Assembly: GCA_905250025.1 (NCBI GenBank)
Contig: CAJNOJ010000046.1
Coordinates: forward strand, 434,001-498,000
Source of the DNA: Adineta ricciae
Lineage: Eukaryota; Rotifera; Eurotatoria; Adinetida; Adinetidae
Direction: 5' to 3'
Length of the DNA stretch: 64,000 bases
Positions within the stretch are counted from its first letter, which is position 1. The number at the start of each line of letters is the position of its first letter. The translations under genes and the position numbers were made by a program. Below, piece after piece: positions 61,901-64,000 of this stretch. Below the pieces are notes generated by a model, which was not told the origin of the DNA, did not search any database, and saw only the letters and a list, made by a program, of their open reading frames with translations.

Positions 61901-64000
61901 TTTGAGAAATAGCTCATTGGTAGCAAACTTACGTTCATCTTTGAAATTGACTTGAAAAGAGTCAGAAATGCCCAGTTGGTTGAGAAATGAAACAAAATTG
62001 TTTATTTCCATATCGGTATTCAACAAATCTGTACGATATTGTGTGTAATAATCGTCGGAGATGAATATAAACTGATGTTTTGATAATTTCAACGTCTCTA
62101 AAGACTTTTTACATCCATATTTTGCTGTTAGATGGACAATAACATCAGGTGAGCCTAATGAAACGAATTTATTGTCACGGGTTTTTACAACCAAAACTTT
62201 TCTCAATGTTTCCAATTCATTTTCAGCTAGCACATATCCCTTTGTTTTATAGATATAATCATAAATACACATTACGTAGGCAACTAATACTGAATCTGAC
62301 TTTGCAGTCCAACGCTTTGGATCTGACATGACTGGTAGCATATGGAGACGGTACATTTCATTAATATTACGTGTTTCGGTAACACCTACAGCATATAAAT
62401 GATTGATCAGTAAGAGGAAACGAAAGTTCATGTTACATACCGAGTTTCAGAAGGAGTTGTTTAATCGAGTCCACCTGTCTTGGATGTTTATCTTCGATGA
62501 AAGTTAAGAGATACTCATCCAATGTTGGTATATCCTCAAGAACGAGTTTTAAGTGTTTGGAATACTTCACTGATTTATCTAATGGAAATGTGATCGCATA
62601 TTTCTCATATTCGTTGATAGATGCTAGGCGTGATTGTTGTTTGATCGGAATGATCTTCATCTGTTTGATTTTTTCGATCGTTTCTTTTTCAACCTTTGGA
62701 TCATGGTCAGGATTAAAGCGCATTTGTTCGCGTTGTTGTTGAAGACTGTAATCAAGACATACAAGCCATTGTGCGACTAAAATCGAAATGAAAAAGAGTA
62801 AGACAATCCTCATATTGGTAAGATTTACTTTGTTCAATTGAGGTTGGAGTTTTTGGCCGTTCTTGTTCATCTTGTTTATATGACAATTCGATAAGTCGTG
62901 TAATATCGGAGAAATCAAGTTGACGACAACCTAATTTGAGAAGAATTTGTTCGTCACACTCGAGAATTAACTGTTCATGAACATAATAACTATTAAAATG
63001 CGAGATAAGTAGATCTTGCGAGAGAATTTTTCGTATGTGTGGATCTCGTACGATCACACATTTCGAGGGAGCGACCCAATCGATGGCCGTTTCATTGTTT
63101 TCACTCTGTCGAACGATTGGTAACTCGATGATTCCTGTTAACAATTTGATACTTTCATCAACAAATGCATTGAAATACGGATCGAGTTCGTTTCGTGATG
63201 GTATCAGTTTGAGAAAATATTTGATTGTTTGTATCGGTGTTAGTTGATTGGTAATTTGTGCATCGATGGCCGATGAAGCAAATAAGTCAGGTAAACTTTT
63301 GAATTGTTGATAGGCTAGAGAAAGAAGACAAGTCATTTCGGTTTTCAGCCACTCGTTCCATAAATTGTCTCGACGTATTTCCTGACGGGTTGCTGGAATT
63401 TCAAAGTCAGCTTGAAGAATAAACCGAAATCCATAAGACCGAAGTGGCAAATATGCAAAGAGAGGTTGGGTGGGCGGTGGTTGACTCGAAGATTCTTGAA
63501 TTTTACTCAATGGATAAGCTACTGCTATCGTTGTCGATTCAACTTCACCTTTAACATCACGTAGTTTCTCCTAAATGAGTCACAAAACAAGAGAAATGTT
63601 CGGAAAATGAGCAAAAGGTGTTCAATACTTTTATCGTGTTTGGGACTTTGATTACTCTCTTGACGACTAACCAGAAATTAGTTGTAATTGGCTGATTGGT
63701 AATCTTTTCTTGCAGTTCGATGATTTGCCCTTGGGCGTGATCAATTCTCGTGAATGTTCGGGTAATCGAGTTGTTTTGCTGATGAACTATTTCAATTTGT
63801 CTTAGACGATTAAGGAAGAGCAAAAGTTTTGCTTGAATATCATTAAAATTCCGTTCCAATCGATCTTGTCGCGTTTCCTGTTTCAACGGAAGACGAATAC
63901 ATGTTGTCCATTCATCAGAATTCGGCAACGTCTCTTCATATTCATCTAGCCAGATCGGTCGAATGTAACCGATCTGTTGTGTACCATTAACAGTATCAAA
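58952..64000 (-). CDS. Sacsin/NO VEIN-like giant protein with C-terminal DUF3883 (partial)
   Basis: C-terminal part of a very large protein; the N-terminus lies beyond the right edge. Visible exons (63990 downward) include the end of a sacsin-type HSP90-like ATPase module (SDEWTTCIRLPLKQ). Long helical and mixed regions follow (SYGFRFILQADFEIPATRQE; CVIVRDPHIRKILSQDLLI; RTDLLNTDMEINNFVSFLNQ; LRQCAWIPVFGGKLFKPND). A low-complexity linker and a final domain complete it. That domain reads GRQGEEFVFYYLKWKYP, then SGKPYDIRV, then IEFIEVKTTRTLD. D...ExK in a PD-(D/E)xK-like arrangement is the signature of DUF3883 (NOV_C), which is also found in bacterial restriction-type proteins. The stop is at 58952. 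Exon joins were read from phases; the internal regions are poorly conserved. Confidence 0.7.

Overview
This is eukaryotic nuclear DNA from a small, compact metazoan genome. It is AT-rich. Genes lie 0.1-1.5 kb apart and are cut by many very short introns (mostly about 45-60 nt, GT...AG). The proteins are clearly animal (NPAS4/dysfusion-type bHLH-PAS, golgin-97, cyclin Q, THOC1, AP-3 delta, SLC35B1, SQOR, Piwi, RCC1, ILRUN, SPTSS, LRRC51). Many start codons sit directly behind a 3' splice-site-like TTTCAG, there are bacterial-looking membrane protein remnants, and a Piwi gene is present. The best overall fit is a bdelloid rotifer (Adineta/Rotaria type); this is inference, since no search could be run.

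Layout. 0.4-2.7 kb: F-BAR/RhoGAP protein (+). 4.0-7.0 kb: NPAS4/dysfusion-like bHLH-PAS factor (-). 8.2-9.8 kb: FAM228-like protein (+). 10.4-11.8 kb: FUT8-like fucosyltransferase (+). 11.86-12.33 kb: a 475-bp hAT-like non-autonomous transposon with intact terminal repeats, an 8-bp target duplication and eight CGG-rich blocks. 12.6-13.4 kb: intronless PIN/NYN-like plus C2H2 protein (+). 13.7-14.3 kb: dead bacterial-like membrane protein gene. 14.5-16.2 kb: two unrecognised genes, one ending in a hyperbasic tail (+). 16.3-18.3 kb: golgin-97 (-). 19.0-20.3 kb: four-TM protein (+). 20.6-30.5 kb: a same-strand run on the minus strand, AP3D1, THOC1, cyclin Q and an isoprenylcysteine-methyltransferase-like protein. 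30.8-33.9 kb: SLC35B1 and SQOR (+). 34.4-38.4 kb: Piwi (-). 40.0-43.7 kb: glycogen phosphorylase (+). 45.0-46.9 kb: RCC1 (+). 47.9-49.0 kb: ILRUN (-). 49.4-51.0 kb: two SPTSS-type small subunits (-). 51.4-52.1 kb: an unknown ORF interrupted by one in-frame amber codon (-). 52.2-53.5 kb: PKA/PRKX-like kinase (-). 53.9-56.9 kb: CSPP1/CCDC66-like ciliary coiled-coil protein (-). 57.3-58.6 kb: LRRC51 and an E2 enzyme only 34 bp apart (+). 58.95-64.0 kb: the C-terminal part of a sacsin/NO VEIN-like giant protein ending in a DUF3883 nuclease-like domain (-), open at the right edge.

Most of the window is housekeeping: membrane traffic (golgin-97, AP-3 delta), mRNA export (THOC1), transcription/cell cycle (cyclin Q, RCC1), metabolism (glycogen phosphorylase, SQOR, SPT small subunits, ER nucleotide transport). 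A ciliary module stands out. LRRC51 and the CSPP1/CCDC66-like gene are divergent and share a promoter with two X-box-like palindromes, and the FAM228-like gene has a similar site about 100 bp upstream. The most unusual stretch is 11.8-14.4 kb: a hAT-like MITE, an intronless nuclease-like zinc-finger gene and a stop-riddled bacterial-type gene lie side by side. Gene-expression signals (AG|ATG starts, 34- and 97-bp intercistronic gaps) suggest spliced-leader trans-splicing with small operons.
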